Positions 53,061 through 63,873 of a stretch of 64,000 nt of DNA are shown one piece after another. Origin of the DNA: Rhodospirillaceae bacterium (lineage in GTDB: Bacteria > Pseudomonadota > Alphaproteobacteria > Dongiales > Dongiaceae). The position numbers and the translations under genes are program-made. The notes under the pieces were generated by a model, which ran no database searches, had not been told where the DNA came from, and saw only the letters and a program-made list of their open reading frames with translations. The stretch covers positions 186,001-250,000 of the forward strand of contig SSEL01000012.1 in the NCBI GenBank assembly GCA_008012315.1, given 5' to 3'. Numbering within the stretch: position 1 is the stretch's first letter; each line of letters opens with the position of its first letter.

Positions 53061-53549
53061 ATGCATGAGTCGAGCAGGACAGGCCCTATCTGGACAAGCC
53101 AATCCGGCGCGGTTATCCACCGCCATCAGATCCGCGTCTATATCGAAGATACCGACTCGGGCGGGATCGTATATTACGCCAACTATCTGCGGTTCGCCGA
53201 AAGGGCCCGGACCGAGATGTTGCGGTCGGCCGGTATTTCCCATGCCCTGATGATGGCGGAAGACGGCTTGGTCCTGGCGGTGCGACGCTGCGAGGTCGAT
53301 TACCTGCGTCCGGCACGGCTGGACGACGAATTGCTGGTCGAGACCACGGTCACCGGGCTCGGCGGTGCGACGATCGATCTGGCGCAGCGTATCTGCCGGC
53401 TCGATGACGGTGATGAGGTCGAACTGGTGCGTTTGGCGGTCAAAATCGCCTGCATCGGCGCGGCGGGGCGGGCGACACGATTGCCTGAAGATCTGCGGAA
53501 TGTTTTGCAGCAGGCACGGCCGTCGGCCGAAGAAGTTGGGAATGATTAG
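53061..53549 (+). CDS. ybgC: Tol-Pal-associated acyl-CoA thioesterase YbgC
   Basis: The 162-residue protein has the YbgC catalytic block RVYIEDTDSGGIVYYANYLRFAERARTE (about residues 26-53), with Asp and the hydrogen-bonding Tyr/Asn. Hotdog-fold YbgC enzymes act on short or long acyl-CoA and are encoded first in tol-pal operons. Here it is directly before tolQ (99 nt). The start is ATG 53061. Confidence 0.95.
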   Translation: MHESSRTGPIWTSQSGAVIHRHQIRVYIEDTDSGGIVYYANYLRFAERARTEMLRSAGISHALMMAEDGLVLAVRRCEVDYLRPARLDDELLVETTVTGLGGATIDLAQRICRLDDGDEVELVRLAVKIACIGAAGRATRLPEDLRNVLQQARPSAEEVGND

Positions 53550-53648
53550 GAATTTTATCGCTCGTGGCCGGTTTCCGATGGATCGGGTGCCGGTGGTACG
53601 AACATAGCGGCGCGGAATGTCGACAACGACGGAAGAGTGAGATAGCGA

Positions 53649-54440
<792 letters not shown>

Positions 54441-54442
54441 CC

Positions 54443-54943
54443 ATGGCGGTGAAGCTCGGCACCGGACCCAAACGGGCGCGCGGCGGCCGCCGTCGCGCGG
54501 CGCCGATGGCGGATATCAACGTGACGCCGATGGTCGACGTCATGCTGGTGCTGCTGGTCATCTTCATGATCACCGCGCCACTGCTTACCGTCGGGATTCC
54601 GGTCGATCTGCCCAAGACCAAGGCCGAGGCGATGCAGGATCCCGACGAGCCCCTGGTCATCACCATCAACAAGCAGGGAAAGATCTATCTGCAGGAAACC
54701 GAATTGCAGTTGGACACGGTGGGTCCACGGCTCAGCGCCATCACCAACAACAATCCCGAAGCCAAGATCTTCATTCGTGGCGACAAGGGCATTGATTACG
54801 GCACGGTGATGCAGGTGATGGGTGAACTGACTTCGGCCGGTTTCCGCGCCGTATCCCTGATCGTCGAGACGCCCGGCGGCGATAACAGCCAGTCCGGCAA
54901 TAAGGCCGATACCGGCAACGGCCAGAAAAAATCGACCAATTGA
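54443..54943 (+). CDS. tolR: Tol-Pal system protein TolR
   Basis: The 166-residue protein has a single N-terminal membrane helix with the conserved Asp in DINVTPMVDVMLVLLVIFMI (about residues 25-44), and a C-terminal periplasmic domain (TAPLLTVGIPVDLPKT; MQVMGELTSAGFRAVSLI). It is the proton-pathway partner of TolQ. Confidence 0.97.
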   Translation: MAVKLGTGPKRARGGRRRAAPMADINVTPMVDVMLVLLVIFMITAPLLTVGIPVDLPKTKAEAMQDPDEPLVITINKQGKIYLQETELQLDTVGPRLSAITNNNPEAKIFIRGDKGIDYGTVMQVMGELTSAGFRAVSLIVETPGGDNSQSGNKADTGNGQKKSTN

Positions 54944-54954
54944 GGGTAAATTAG

Positions 54955-55908
54955 GTGAACAAGCCGTCGTCGCCCAGTCAGCGCCCCTTCGGCTTCGGGC
55001 TGATCTTCTCCATCATGCTGCATGTCGGCGTGCTGGGGCTGGTGGTGCTTGGCCTGCCGGTGTTCTGGGAACCGGAACCACTGCCGGAAGCGATCGGCGT
55101 GCAATTGGCGCAATTGTCGGACATCACCGCTGCGCCCAAGGCAAACAAGGTCAATAACGAGAAGATCGTCAAGAAACCGGACGCGCCGAAGGCCGACCAG
55201 CCGAAGAAGGAAGAGCCCAAGAAGGAAGCACCGCCGCCGCCCAATCCGCAGACGGCCGCGCCGCCACCGCCGAAGCAGGAAGAGAGCAAGCCGACACCGA
55301 CGCCGCCCACACCGCCCAAGGAAGAGGAAGCGGAAAAGATTCCCGATCCGGAGAAGAAGCCGGAAGAGAAGAAGCCTGAGGAAAAGAAACCGGAAGAAAA
55401 GAAGCCGGAGAAGAAGGTCGAGAAGAAAAAGCCGGACGAGCCGAAGAAGAAGCCGGACAAGAATGCCGACAAGGAGCTCGATGCCCTGCTGCAGAACGTG
55501 CTGAAGGACACGCCAGCGCCGGAGACCCAGGAGAAGACCAAGAAGAAATCTGCGCCCGCGGCGTCTGAGCAGTCCGAAGGGCCGCAAGCGTCCCAGGTGT
55601 CGGAAATTCCGCTGACGGCTTCCGAGGAAGACGGTATTCGCGCCCAGGTGGAGAAGAACTGGAATCTCGGCAGCCTCGCCGGGTCGCCGAACATGGAAAA
55701 TATCCTGGTGGAGATCCGTGTGACGTTGCAGCCCGACGGCACGGTTACCAATGCCCAGGTCATCAACAGCCAGTCCGACCCGTTCTTCAAGCAGGCCTCG
55801 GAAAGCTGCCTGCGGGCGGTCCGCATGAGCAGCCCGCTCAAGCTGCCGCCGGGCAAGACTTATAACACGATGGTGCTGCGGTTCCGGCCGTCCGAGGTCA
55901 GCTTCTGA
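54955..55908 (+). CDS. tolA: Tol-Pal system protein TolA
   Basis: From GTG 54955 (GAGGG about 10 nt upstream) the protein has 317 residues. It has one N-terminal membrane helix (LIFSIMLHVGVLGLVVLGL, about residues 14-32), a Pro/Lys/Glu-rich extended domain with KKPEE repeats (about 70-175), and a C-terminal TolA-III-like domain (about 215-317) that ends FRPSEVSF. It spans the periplasm to contact Pal and TolB. The last 108 bp are nearly identical to the 3' end of the following lipoprotein gene. Confidence 0.93.
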   Translation: MNKPSSPSQRPFGFGLIFSIMLHVGVLGLVVLGLPVFWEPEPLPEAIGVQLAQLSDITAAPKANKVNNEKIVKKPDAPKADQPKKEEPKKEAPPPPNPQTAAPPPPKQEESKPTPTPPTPPKEEEAEKIPDPEKKPEEKKPEEKKPEEKKPEKKVEKKKPDEPKKKPDKNADKELDALLQNVLKDTPAPETQEKTKKKSAPAASEQSEGPQASQVSEIPLTASEEDGIRAQVEKNWNLGSLAGSPNMENILVEIRVTLQPDGTVTNAQVINSQSDPFFKQASESCLRAVRMSSPLKLPPGKTYNTMVLRFRPSEVSF

Positions 55909-56008
55909 TTATAGCAATCAGCGAGACGATCTTGGCTGGCGAGGTCGACCCGATTCTGGTTATCCTGTCGCCATATTGAGCTTTGTACCTTTGGGGGAGG
56001 GACGCAAA

Positions 56009-56530
56009 GTGCGATACTGGCTAATTGCGCTGCTGGGCCTGCTTGCGGCCTGCACATCGACAGGCAAGTCGAACCCGAATACCAGCTCCGACCAAGACTT
56101 CGAGGCGATGATCCAGAAGTTGGAGAAGGATAAATCGGCGTTCGATTCTTTGGCCGATCCCCAGACGAAATCGGTTTCTTTGGCGGATGAGCAGTCCGAA
56201 GAGCTGCAGGCTTCTGTTGCCCCGGAGATTCCGCTGACGGCTGCCGAGGAAGCTGTGATTCGGGCTCAGATTGAGAAGAACTGGGATCTGAGGGGCACCA
56301 CCGGGGCGCCCGGTTTGGAGAATATCCTCGTGTTAATCCGCGTGGCACTGAAGCCTGATGGCACGGTCATCGAAGCCCAGATCATCAACGACGTGGTCGA
56401 TTCCTATGTCCGTGCGGTTTCGGAAAGCTGTCTGCGGGCGGTCCACATGAGCAGCCCGCTCAAGCTGCCGCCGGGCAAGACTTATAACACGATGGTGCTG
56501 CGGTTCCGGCCGTCCGAGGTCAGCTTCTGA
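56009..56530 (+). CDS. Lipoprotein with a TolA C-terminal domain, tandem paralogue of tolA
   Basis: The GTG at 56009 (GGGGGAGGG 10-15 nt upstream) starts a 173-residue lipoprotein: MRYWLIALLGLLAAC with the lipobox LLAAC (Cys15), a short Asn/Ser/Asp linker, then EIPLTAAEEAVIRAQIEKNWDL... which matches TolA's EIPLTASEEDGIRAQVEKNWNL region and the identical end LKLPPGKTYNTMVLRFRPSEVSF. So it is a TolA domain III anchored by lipid rather than by a membrane helix. It sits between tolA and tolB in the operon. I know of no described counterpart; it could sit in the inner or outer membrane (residue 16 is Thr, 17 Ser, giving no inner-membrane retention Asp). Confidence 0.85.
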   Translation: MRYWLIALLGLLAACTSTGKSNPNTSSDQDFEAMIQKLEKDKSAFDSLADPQTKSVSLADEQSEELQASVAPEIPLTAAEEAVIRAQIEKNWDLRGTTGAPGLENILVLIRVALKPDGTVIEAQIINDVVDSYVRAVSESCLRAVHMSSPLKLPPGKTYNTMVLRFRPSEVSF

Positions 56531-56829
56531 ACTTATCCTGCCCCGCGTCCCGTTCGAGCCTGCGGCAACCGCTCTGTTCCGGCCGGAATGGGGCGGATTT
56601 GAGCCATATTTAGGTCACAATAAAACGGCAATCATTAACCGGACCTGATGCAACCGCGCCGCGTGACGCGGTTCGGTTGCGGTGACCGGGAACAATTCGC
56701 CGCGCGTGGCGTTTGCCCTGCACGGTGCTTTGGGTGGGCTGCCTCTGAAAAGGGCTGCTTGCGAATCCGTGTCCGCCGCTCTAGTGAGAATCGGGATTGT
56801 AAATGCGTGGCGCGACTCTGGGGATCAAT

Positions 56830-58161
56830 ATGAGAGACGAAAGAATGAAGCGGCTTCGGCACTTTCTGATGATCATGGTGGCGGTGGCGATACCGGCCGC
56901 AATAACAGTGGCGGGAAGCCCGGCCAAGGCCGAGCCGGTGATCGATATCACCAAGGGCAATATTGAACCGATGCCCATCGCCATCCCGGATTTCTACGGC
57001 AGCCAAGCCGGTAGCGATATCGCCCGGGTGGTCTCGGCCGATCTTGAACGTTCCGGCCTCTTCAAGCCGATTTCTCCGCAAGCCTTCATCCAGGACAATG
57101 CCTCCCTGCAGCAGGGACCGCGTTTCCAGGACTGGCGGGTGCTGAATGCCCAGGCGCTGGTCAGCGGTGCCGCGCAATCGACCGCCAATGGCCAGATCCA
57201 GGTTCAGTTCCGCCTTTGGGACGTCTATGGCGAATCCCAGATGACCGGCTTCCAGTACAATGCCTCGCAGAATAACTGGCGCCGCGTTGCCCACCAGATC
57301 GCCGACGAGATCTATAAGCGTATCACCGGCGAAGAAGGCTATTTCGACAGCCGTATTGTCTATGTTTCGGAAAGCGGCCCGAAAAATGCGCGGGTGAAAC
57401 GCCTGGCGATCATGGACCAGGACGGGGAAAACCATCGCTACCTGACCGATGGCTCGGCCCTGGTGCTGACGCCGCGTTTCTCGCCGGTCAGCCAGGACAT
57501 CACCTATATGTCCTTTTACAATAATAAGCCGCGCGTTTACTTGTTTAACATCAATACTGGGCAGCAGGAGATCCTGGGCGATTTCCCCGGCATGACCTTC
57601 GCCCCGCGCTTCTCGCCGGACGGCTCCAAGGTCATCATGAGCATGGCCCAGAGCGGCAATACCGATATCTATGAGATGGATACCCGGACCCGCCGGTCGC
57701 GCCGTTTGACCGACAATCCGGCCATCGACACCTCGCCGTCCTATTCGCCGGATGGCAGCCGCATCGTCTTCAATTCCGACCGCGGCGGCGAGCAGCAGCT
57801 CTATGTGATGAACGCCGATGGCAGCGGGGTCCAGCGCATCAGCAAGGGTCAGGGGCGTTATGCGACGCCAGTATGGTCGCCCCGCGGCGACCTCATCGCT
57901 TTCACCCGGATGGCACAGGGCCAGTTCTATATTGGCGTGATGCGTCCGGACGGTTCGGGGGAGCGTCAATTGTCCTCCGGCTGGCTGGTCGAAGGGCCGA
58001 CCTGGGCGCCCAATGGTCGCGTTTTGGCTTATTTCGTGTCGGATCCAAGCGGTCGGACTCAGCTGCACTCGATCGACCTCACGGGCTACAACGAACGTGT
58101 GATGAAAACGCCACTGGACGGCTCCGATCCTGCTTGGTCTCCCTTGCTAAGTAGCCAGTAA
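56830..58161 (+). CDS. tolB: Tol-Pal system beta-propeller protein TolB
   Basis: The start is taken at ATG 56830 (GGGGATCAAT upstream), giving 443 residues; 56803 and 56845 are alternatives. A signal peptide (about residues 1-35, ending AKAEP) leads to the N-terminal alpha/beta domain, then six-bladed propeller repeats with [10 protein letters not shown] and SPDGSRIVF patterns. TolB is the periplasmic partner of Pal and the Tol machine. Confidence 0.96.
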   Translation: MRDERMKRLRHFLMIMVAVAIPAAITVAGSPAKAEPVIDITKGNIEPMPIAIPDFYGSQAGSDIARVVSADLERSGLFKPISPQAFIQDNASLQQGPRFQDWRVLNAQALVSGAAQSTANGQIQVQFRLWDVYGESQMTGFQYNASQNNWRRVAHQIADEIYKRITGEEGYFDSRIVYVSESGPKNARVKRLAIMDQDGENHRYLTDGSALVLTPRFSPVSQDITYMSFYNNKPRVYLFNINTGQQEILGDFPGMTFAPRFSPDGSKVIMSMAQSGNTDIYEMDTRTRRSRRLTDNPAIDTSPSYSPDGSRIVFNSDRGGEQQLYVMNADGSGVQRISKGQGRYATPVWSPRGDLIAFTRMAQGQFYIGVMRPDGSGERQLSSGWLVEGPTWAPNGRVLAYFVSDPSGRTQLHSIDLTGYNERVMKTPLDGSDPAWSPLLSSQ

Positions 58162-58315
58162 TGAAGTAAGTTTTCCGCCGATTCCGGGGGCTTGACAGCC
58201 CATGTTTAGGCTTCACGACAGCACGGAATATCGGGATACAAGTTGGCTTTCGTCTTAGTTGTGGAACTAGGACGCAGCGAGCTTGTTGAGACAAGTGAGA
58301 GGATGAGAGGACAAC

Positions 58316-58816
58316 ATGCGTATTCAACTGATCTCGGCCGTTGCGGCGGCCCTTCTTCTGGCGGCTTGCTCGTCTGACGACGCAGCCACCGGTAACACTG
58401 CCGGCACCAACACCACGGGTACCGATAACAGCCAGGTTGCGGCTGCTTCGGTTGCGCCGGGTTCTGCCGAAGACTTCAAGCAGAATGTCGGCGACCGGGT
58501 TTTCTTTGCGCTCGACCGCTACGACGTATCGGCTGAAGCCCAGCAGCAGCTCCAGAAGCAGGCTGCTTGGCTGCAGCAGTATCCGGCTGTGACCGTCACC
58601 GTCGAAGGTCATGCCGACGAACGCGGCACCCGCGAATACAACCTGGCGCTCGGTGAGCGTCGCGCGAACTCGGTTGCCAACTACCTGACCGCCCTTGGTG
58701 TCGACAAGAGCCGCCTCAGCGTCATTTCCTACGGCAAGGAACGGCCGGAATGCACCGAGTCCAACGAGGCTTGCTGGTCGCAGAACCGCCGCGCCGTGAC
58801 CACGATCAACCGCTAA
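58316..58816 (+). CDS. pal: Peptidoglycan-associated lipoprotein Pal
   Basis: The 166-residue lipoprotein has a signal with lipobox LLLAAC (Cys18) and the OmpA domain with DRVFFALDRYDVSAEAQ, the GHADERGTREYNLALGERRA peptidoglycan-binding core (about residues 97-117) and the C-terminal ECTESNEACWSQNRRAVTTINR. It ties the outer membrane to peptidoglycan and binds TolA and TolB. Confidence 0.97.
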   Translation: MRIQLISAVAAALLLAACSSDDAATGNTAGTNTTGTDNSQVAAASVAPGSAEDFKQNVGDRVFFALDRYDVSAEAQQQLQKQAAWLQQYPAVTVTVEGHADERGTREYNLALGERRANSVANYLTALGVDKSRLSVISYGKERPECTESNEACWSQNRRAVTTINR

Positions 58817-59183
58817 TCAGCAGCTGATCGATTACTTACGGGGATTGAATCCCGATTAAGTAAACGGTGAAATAAAAGAACGCCGGTGTGCAGATGGGGC
58901 ACACCGGCGTTTCTTTTTGCCGATGGTTTCTTTTTGCCGATGTTTGTGTGCCGGCTCGCTTCTTGGGGCGCGTGAGTGGAGCGGCCCATGCGGTTCGGCG
59001 ACATGGTATCGTTCCCGGGCGGTTACTTGCTTCCGAGCGAGTCTGTCTGGCATTTTGCCGGTTAACATCTTGTCCCTTTGCAACTGCAACGTGGTCCGGT
59101 GTTGAAAACAGGTGAGGCAGGCAAAAGCGCCTGCCATAATTTCGCCCTGAACGGGCGGGACAGTTGACAGGCCAGAGACAGCG
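58817..59183. other. Intergenic region between pal and ybgF
   Basis: This 367-bp stretch holds the pal terminator (58881-58919), then a tandem direct repeat TTTCTTTTTGCCGATG (about 58910-58925 and 58927-58942), then AT-poor DNA with no good ORF. A ribosome-binding site for ybgF is not obvious just before 59184. Confidence 0.5.
58881..58919 (+). terminator. Rho-independent terminator after pal
   Basis: CGCCGGTGTG (58881-58890) and CACACCGGCG (58900-58909) form a perfect 10-bp stem around a 9-nt loop, followed by TTTCTTTTT. It ends the tol-pal transcript, so ybgF must have a separate promoter or be reached by read-through. Confidence 0.9.
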
Positions 59184-60308
59184 ATGACGGACGGTATGAG
59201 CAATCGATTTGCAATGACAGCCGGGACTATTCTTTCAGCGAGGCGGCCGGGCGCCCTTGGCCTCTCCGTGGCCGGGGGACGGCCAGCGAAAGGCTGGGTG
59301 CTGTCCGCCGTGCTCGGTGCCTGTCTCCTGGGTAGCAGTCTCCTGGGCAGCGCCATTTTGCCGCAGTCGGCCCAGGCCGACGAAGTTGACGACCTGCGTG
59401 CCGAAGTTGCCCAGTTACGCCAGCAGTTGCAGGCCATGCAAGGCGGTGGTGGCGGCAACGTTGCCGCCAGCCAGGAAGTCCGGCTGCAGCAGATGCAGCA
59501 GCAGATGGCGACGCTGGAAGGCCAAGTTGAACAGGCCCAGCTTAAATTGAACGATCTCAGCGACAAATTCGACCGGGCGCAGAAGGATAATGAATTTCGG
59601 TTGAACGCGCTGGAAGGCGGCCAGGGTGGCGCCGGCGGCACGGGCGCCATGCCGCAGGCCGGCAACAACCAGCCCGCCAATCCCGATGCCGGCGGCCAGA
59701 ATCCGGCTGCGGCGTCCGGTCAGGCAGCCGGTGCCAATCAGTCCGCTGGCGGCCAGCCGGCGCAAAGCAATGAGCCCCGTATCCTCGGCACGCTGAGCAA
59801 GAACGCGACCTTGCCCCAGGCGCCGGCCGGCGCCGCCGAAGCGGCTGCCGCTGCTGCGGGTGGGACGGCGGCCGCCAATACAGGCAATGCCAATACGGGC
59901 GGCGGCAATATCGTGCTGCCGGGCGAGACGCCGCGCGAGCAATATGAATATGCCACCAGTCTGCTGCAGAAGGGTTCTTATGCCGAAGCGGAAGTGGCGC
60001 TGAAGACCTTTGTCCAGGAACATCCGAACGACGCGCTGACCGGCAATGCGCAATATTGGATCGGCGAGACGTATTACGCCCGCAAGGATTTCAAGAATGC
60101 GTCGGTCGCTTTCGCCGAAGGTTACCAGAAATATCCGAACAGCCCGAAGGCGGCGGACAACCTGTTGAAGCTCGGCATGTCGCTGGGCCTGAGCGGGCAG
60201 AACCAGAATGCCTGCGTCGCCTTGAAGCAGCTCGACAAGAAATTCCCCGATGCCTCCGGCGCCATTAAGGATCGTGCCGGCCGGGCGAAGCAGCGTTTCG
60301 GCTGCTGA
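59184..60308 (+). CDS. ybgF: Cell division coordinator CpoB (YbgF)
   Basis: The 374-residue protein has an N-terminal hydrophobic segment (about residues 39-60) that may be a signal, a coiled coil (ELRAEVAQLRQQLQAMQ... about 70-145), a Gly/Ala/Asn-rich linker (about 145-255), and TPR-like repeats (QYEYATSLLQKGSYAEAEVALKTFVQEHP, about 255-283; YARKDFKNASVAFAEGYQKYPNS). It is the usual last member of the tol-pal cluster and links Pal function to peptidoglycan synthesis. Confidence 0.93.
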   Translation: MTDGMSNRFAMTAGTILSARRPGALGLSVAGGRPAKGWVLSAVLGACLLGSSLLGSAILPQSAQADEVDDLRAEVAQLRQQLQAMQGGGGGNVAASQEVRLQQMQQQMATLEGQVEQAQLKLNDLSDKFDRAQKDNEFRLNALEGGQGGAGGTGAMPQAGNNQPANPDAGGQNPAAASGQAAGANQSAGGQPAQSNEPRILGTLSKNATLPQAPAGAAEAAAAAAGGTAAANTGNANTGGGNIVLPGETPREQYEYATSLLQKGSYAEAEVALKTFVQEHPNDALTGNAQYWIGETYYARKDFKNASVAFAEGYQKYPNSPKAADNLLKLGMSLGLSGQNQNACVALKQLDKKFPDASGAIKDRAGRAKQRFGC

Positions 60309-60316
60309 CACCTCGG

Positions 60317-61771
60317 ATGAACCCGGCCAAGCAGGATCCGGCCGACCTTGATCTGATTCAGAAAGGTGCAGCCGGCAACGAACCGGCCGCGCCGTTGCGT
60401 CCCGACGAATTCACCGACCTGATGCTGCAGCTCGGGCCTTTTGAGAAGGGCCTGCATCTGGCCGTTGCCGTTTCCGGCGGCAGCGACAGTCTGGCCTTGG
60501 CCTTGCTGCTGGCGGAATGGGTCGCCGCACGAGGCGGCCGGCTCAGCGTGCTCAGCGTCGATCACGGCTTGCGTCCGGCCGCGGCCGGAGAATGCCGTCG
60601 GGTCGGTGAGATCCTGGCGGCGTATGCGGCGCGGGCGCATCTCCAGCCGATCGACCACCATATCCTGACCTGGACCGGCGCGAAGCCGGCAACCGGCATC
60701 ATGGCGGCGGCGCGCCATGCGCGTTACGCCTTGCTCACCGACTGGTGCCGCCGCCACGACATCCTGCACCTCGCCGTCGCGCATCAGGCCGAGGATCAGG
60801 CGGAAACCTATTTGATGCGCCGAGCCCATGGCAGCGGCATGCATGGACTTGCCGCCATGCCGGCCGTCAGGCCCCTCGAGGGCGTCAGGTTGCTGCGCCC
60901 GTTGCTCGGGATCGGCAAGGCGCGGCTGATGGCTTCCTTGCGGCAGCGTGGGATTGGTTGGATCGAGGACCCCAGCAATGCCTCGCTGCGCTTCGAGCGG
61001 GTGCGCTGGCGCAGCCGGCCAAACGCGGCCGCGGATCTGCCGGCATTGCTCGATGCCGTTGGCGCGGCGGGCATCACACGCGACAAGACGGAGCGGGAAG
61101 GCGCCGCCTGGCTGGCACGGCATGGCCATATCGATGCCGCCGGTTATGCCGTGCTGGATCGCATGGCCTTGAATGCCGTGCCATCGGCCATCATGCAATC
61201 CGTCCTGCGAGACCTTATGTATATGATTGGTGCTGCAGATTTTCCGTTGGCGCCTGACAGGCTTGCGGCGCTCCTGGCGCAGCTCGGCATGACGGCGAAA
61301 GGCGCATTGACATTGGCAGGTTGCCATTTGGACTGGTCGGGCGGGAAGATCGCGATCTACCGCGAAGCGGCGGGGTGCGACGCGCCACGCGCGGTTGAAG
61401 CGGGCGAAATCGTTCTTTGGGATAGGCGCTATCGCGTAAATTTGATGGGACCTTTACCGGCGAATGCCGGATCCTGGTTGCTTGCGGCCATTGGCGAATG
61501 GGGTTTGGCCAATCGGCCGGTTCCCCAGGACGTACGATGCTTACCCTTGCGCGCCCGGCAAGCATTACCGGCCCTTTGGCAGGATGGTCAGGTAGCTGTC
61601 TGGCCGCGTGTGGAAGCGGCGGGGCTGGGACCACAAGCGGAACTGGGACGACAAAAGGTCGCGGTGACGGAATTGCCTCAGTTCCCCAGGTTAGATGTGG
61701 CATTTTTACCCCGGCAGGGGCCAACATCTTGCGGCTTTCCAGTTGTCAGACCGCAAAAGCGCATTATCTAA
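60317..61771 (+). CDS. tilS: tRNA(Ile)-lysidine synthetase TilS
   Basis: The 484-residue protein has the PP-loop AVSGGSDSLALALLL (about residues 54-68), and AHQAEDQAETYLMR (about 156). It makes lysidine at the wobble base of tRNA-Ile(CAU). The start at 60317 is 8 nt after the ybgF stop, so it is in the same transcript. The C-terminal domain is long and Trp/Leu-rich but typical. Confidence 0.93.
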   Translation: MNPAKQDPADLDLIQKGAAGNEPAAPLRPDEFTDLMLQLGPFEKGLHLAVAVSGGSDSLALALLLAEWVAARGGRLSVLSVDHGLRPAAAGECRRVGEILAAYAARAHLQPIDHHILTWTGAKPATGIMAAARHARYALLTDWCRRHDILHLAVAHQAEDQAETYLMRRAHGSGMHGLAAMPAVRPLEGVRLLRPLLGIGKARLMASLRQRGIGWIEDPSNASLRFERVRWRSRPNAAADLPALLDAVGAAGITRDKTEREGAAWLARHGHIDAAGYAVLDRMALNAVPSAIMQSVLRDLMYMIGAADFPLAPDRLAALLAQLGMTAKGALTLAGCHLDWSGGKIAIYREAAGCDAPRAVEAGEIVLWDRRYRVNLMGPLPANAGSWLLAAIGEWGLANRPVPQDVRCLPLRARQALPALWQDGQVAVWPRVEAAGLGPQAELGRQKVAVTELPQFPRLDVAFLPRQGPTSCGFPVVRPQKRII

Positions 61772-61871
61772 TTGTGATCGAAGCCGGATTTCTTGCAAAG
61801 CCCGGCATTAGCGCCTAAGCATTGACCGGCCAGGTTGTAGCTTGGCCGCAGAAAGGAATGAGGAACGGGAC

Positions 61872-63788
61872 GTGAATATCGGCAAAAACCTGTTGATCTG
61901 GGTTGCCATTCTGGTGCTGCTGGCGGTTCTGTTCCAGATGTTCCAGTACAATTCCAGTCGCGATCAGCAAGCAATGGACTATTCGTCCTTCCTGACGGCG
62001 GTCAATGACGGCCAGGTCAAGGACGTCACCATTCGCGGCCAGGACATCACGGGTCATCTCGAAGGCGGCCGCGACTTCTCGACTTATGCGCCACAGGATC
62101 CCAAGCTGGTCGATACCCTGCGCGGCAAGGGCGTGGCGATCAAGGCCGCGCCGGCTGAAGAAGGCAACACCTTCCTGTATCTGCTGGCGCAATGGGGCCC
62201 GATCCTGTTCCTGGTCGGCGTCTGGATCTTCTTCATGCGCCAGATGCAGTCCAATGGCGGCAAGGCCATGGGCTTCGGCAAGTCGCGCGCCCGGCTGCTG
62301 ACCGAGCGCCAGGGCCGCGTGACGTTTGACGACGTGGCCGGCATCGAGGAAGCCAAGACCGAACTCGAAGAAATCGTTGAATTCCTGCGTGATCCGCAGA
62401 AGTTCCAGCGCCTGGGCGGCAAGATCCCGAAAGGCTGCTTGCTGGTCGGCCCTCCGGGTACCGGTAAGACCTTGCTGGCCCGCGCCATCGCCGGCGAAGC
62501 CAATGTGCCGTTCTTCACGATTTCCGGTTCCGACTTCGTGGAAATGTTCGTCGGTGTCGGCGCCAGCCGCGTTCGCGACATGTTCGAACAGGGCAAGAAG
62601 AACGCGCCTTGCATCATCTTCATCGACGAAATCGATGCGGTTGGCCGTCATCGCGGCGCCGGTCTCGGCGGCGGCAATGACGAGCGCGAGCAGACCCTGA
62701 ACCAGTTGCTGGTCGAGATGGATGGTTTCGAAGCGAATGAGGGCGTCATCCTCATCGCCGCGACCAACCGTCCGGACGTGCTCGACCCGGCGCTGCTGCG
62801 CCCCGGCCGTTTCGACCGCCAGATCACCGTGCCGAACCCGGACATCAATGGCCGTGAGCACATCCTGAAGGTGCATATGCGCAAGGTGCCTTTGGCGCCG
62901 GACGTGGATGCCCGCACGATCGCCCGCGGTACGCCCGGTTTCTCCGGCGCCGATCTCGCCAATCTGGTGAACGAGGCGGCTTTGCTGGCCGCGCGCCAGG
63001 GCAAGCGGGTTGTCACCATGCTCGATTTCGAACAGGCCAAGGACAAGGTCCTGATGGGCGCGGAACGCCGCTCCATGGCCATGTCGGATGACGAAAAGCT
63101 GGCGACCGCGTATCACGAGGCCGGTCATGCGATCGTGAATATTGAAATGCCGGAGTCCGATCCGCTGCATAAGGTGACCATTATTCCACGCGGCCGGGCC
63201 CTGGGTGTCACCATGTCGCTGCCGGAAAAGGACCGGCTTTCCATGTCCAAGATCTGGATGGAAAGCAAGATCGCGATGTGTTTCGGCGGCCGCGTGGCGG
63301 AGCAGCTCATTTATGGCGAGCAGCATCTGAACAGTGGTGCCTCGAACGACATCCTGCAGGCAACGAATATCGCCCGCCGCATGGTGACCGAATATGGCAT
63401 GAGCGAAAAGCTCGGGCCGCTGCGGTATTCGGAGAATGAAGAGGAAGTGTTCCTCGGCCATTCGGTGACGCAGCGCAAGAATATCTCGGATGACACGGCG
63501 CGGCTGATCGACGAGGAGATCCGCCGTCTGGTCGAAACCGGCGCGCAGCGCAGCCGGGAAATTCTCGGCCGCAATGTCGATGCCCTGCACCGGATCGCCA
63601 AAGCCCTGGTGGAATATGAGACGCTGAGCGGTGACGAAGTGAAGGCGTTGCTGAACGGCGATGACATCCGCCGCAATGACGGCCGGGATGCCAGCTCCAG
63701 CCGGCCGCGCTCCTCGATCCCCAGCAGCGGATCGACGGTCGGCAAGCCGAGCGGCGGTTTCGAACCGAAGCCGCAGCCCGGAGCCTGA
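61872..63788 (+). CDS. ftsH: ATP-dependent zinc metalloprotease FtsH
   Basis: The start is taken as GTG 61872 (AGGAACGGG upstream), giving 638 residues. It has two N-terminal membrane helices (about residues 6-26 and 105-123), AAA+ Walker A GPPGTGKT (about 198), Walker [12 protein letters not shown] (about 250), and the zinc site HEAGH (about 417) with the peptidase domain. It degrades unneeded membrane and regulatory proteins. It follows tilS by 100 nt in the same orientation and ends before a strong terminator. Confidence 0.97.
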   Translation: MNIGKNLLIWVAILVLLAVLFQMFQYNSSRDQQAMDYSSFLTAVNDGQVKDVTIRGQDITGHLEGGRDFSTYAPQDPKLVDTLRGKGVAIKAAPAEEGNTFLYLLAQWGPILFLVGVWIFFMRQMQSNGGKAMGFGKSRARLLTERQGRVTFDDVAGIEEAKTELEEIVEFLRDPQKFQRLGGKIPKGCLLVGPPGTGKTLLARAIAGEANVPFFTISGSDFVEMFVGVGASRVRDMFEQGKKNAPCIIFIDEIDAVGRHRGAGLGGGNDEREQTLNQLLVEMDGFEANEGVILIAATNRPDVLDPALLRPGRFDRQITVPNPDINGREHILKVHMRKVPLAPDVDARTIARGTPGFSGADLANLVNEAALLAARQGKRVVTMLDFEQAKDKVLMGAERRSMAMSDDEKLATAYHEAGHAIVNIEMPESDPLHKVTIIPRGRALGVTMSLPEKDRLSMSKIWMESKIAMCFGGRVAEQLIYGEQHLNSGASNDILQATNIARRMVTEYGMSEKLGPLRYSENEEEVFLGHSVTQRKNISDDTARLIDEEIRRLVETGAQRSREILGRNVDALHRIAKALVEYETLSGDEVKALLNGDDIRRNDGRDASSSRPRSSIPSSGSTVGKPSGGFEPKPQPGA

Positions 63789-63842
63789 CCTCGGCGGCTG
63801 ATAACAGCCTGGGACAGGGCTGGAATAAATTCGTGACCATGC

Positions 63843-63873
63843 AAAGCCCCGCTTCCGCGGGGCTTTCGCTTTT
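63843..63873 (+). terminator. Rho-independent terminator after ftsH
   Basis: AAAGCCCCGC (63843-63852) and GCGGGGCTTT (63857-63866) form a perfect 10-bp stem with a TTCC loop, followed by CGCTTTT. Confidence 0.9.

Noticed and set aside
61815-63590. A 591-residue minus-strand ORF over ftsH
   Set aside because: FtsH on the plus strand is unambiguous; the antisense frame is typical of high-GC third-position bias.
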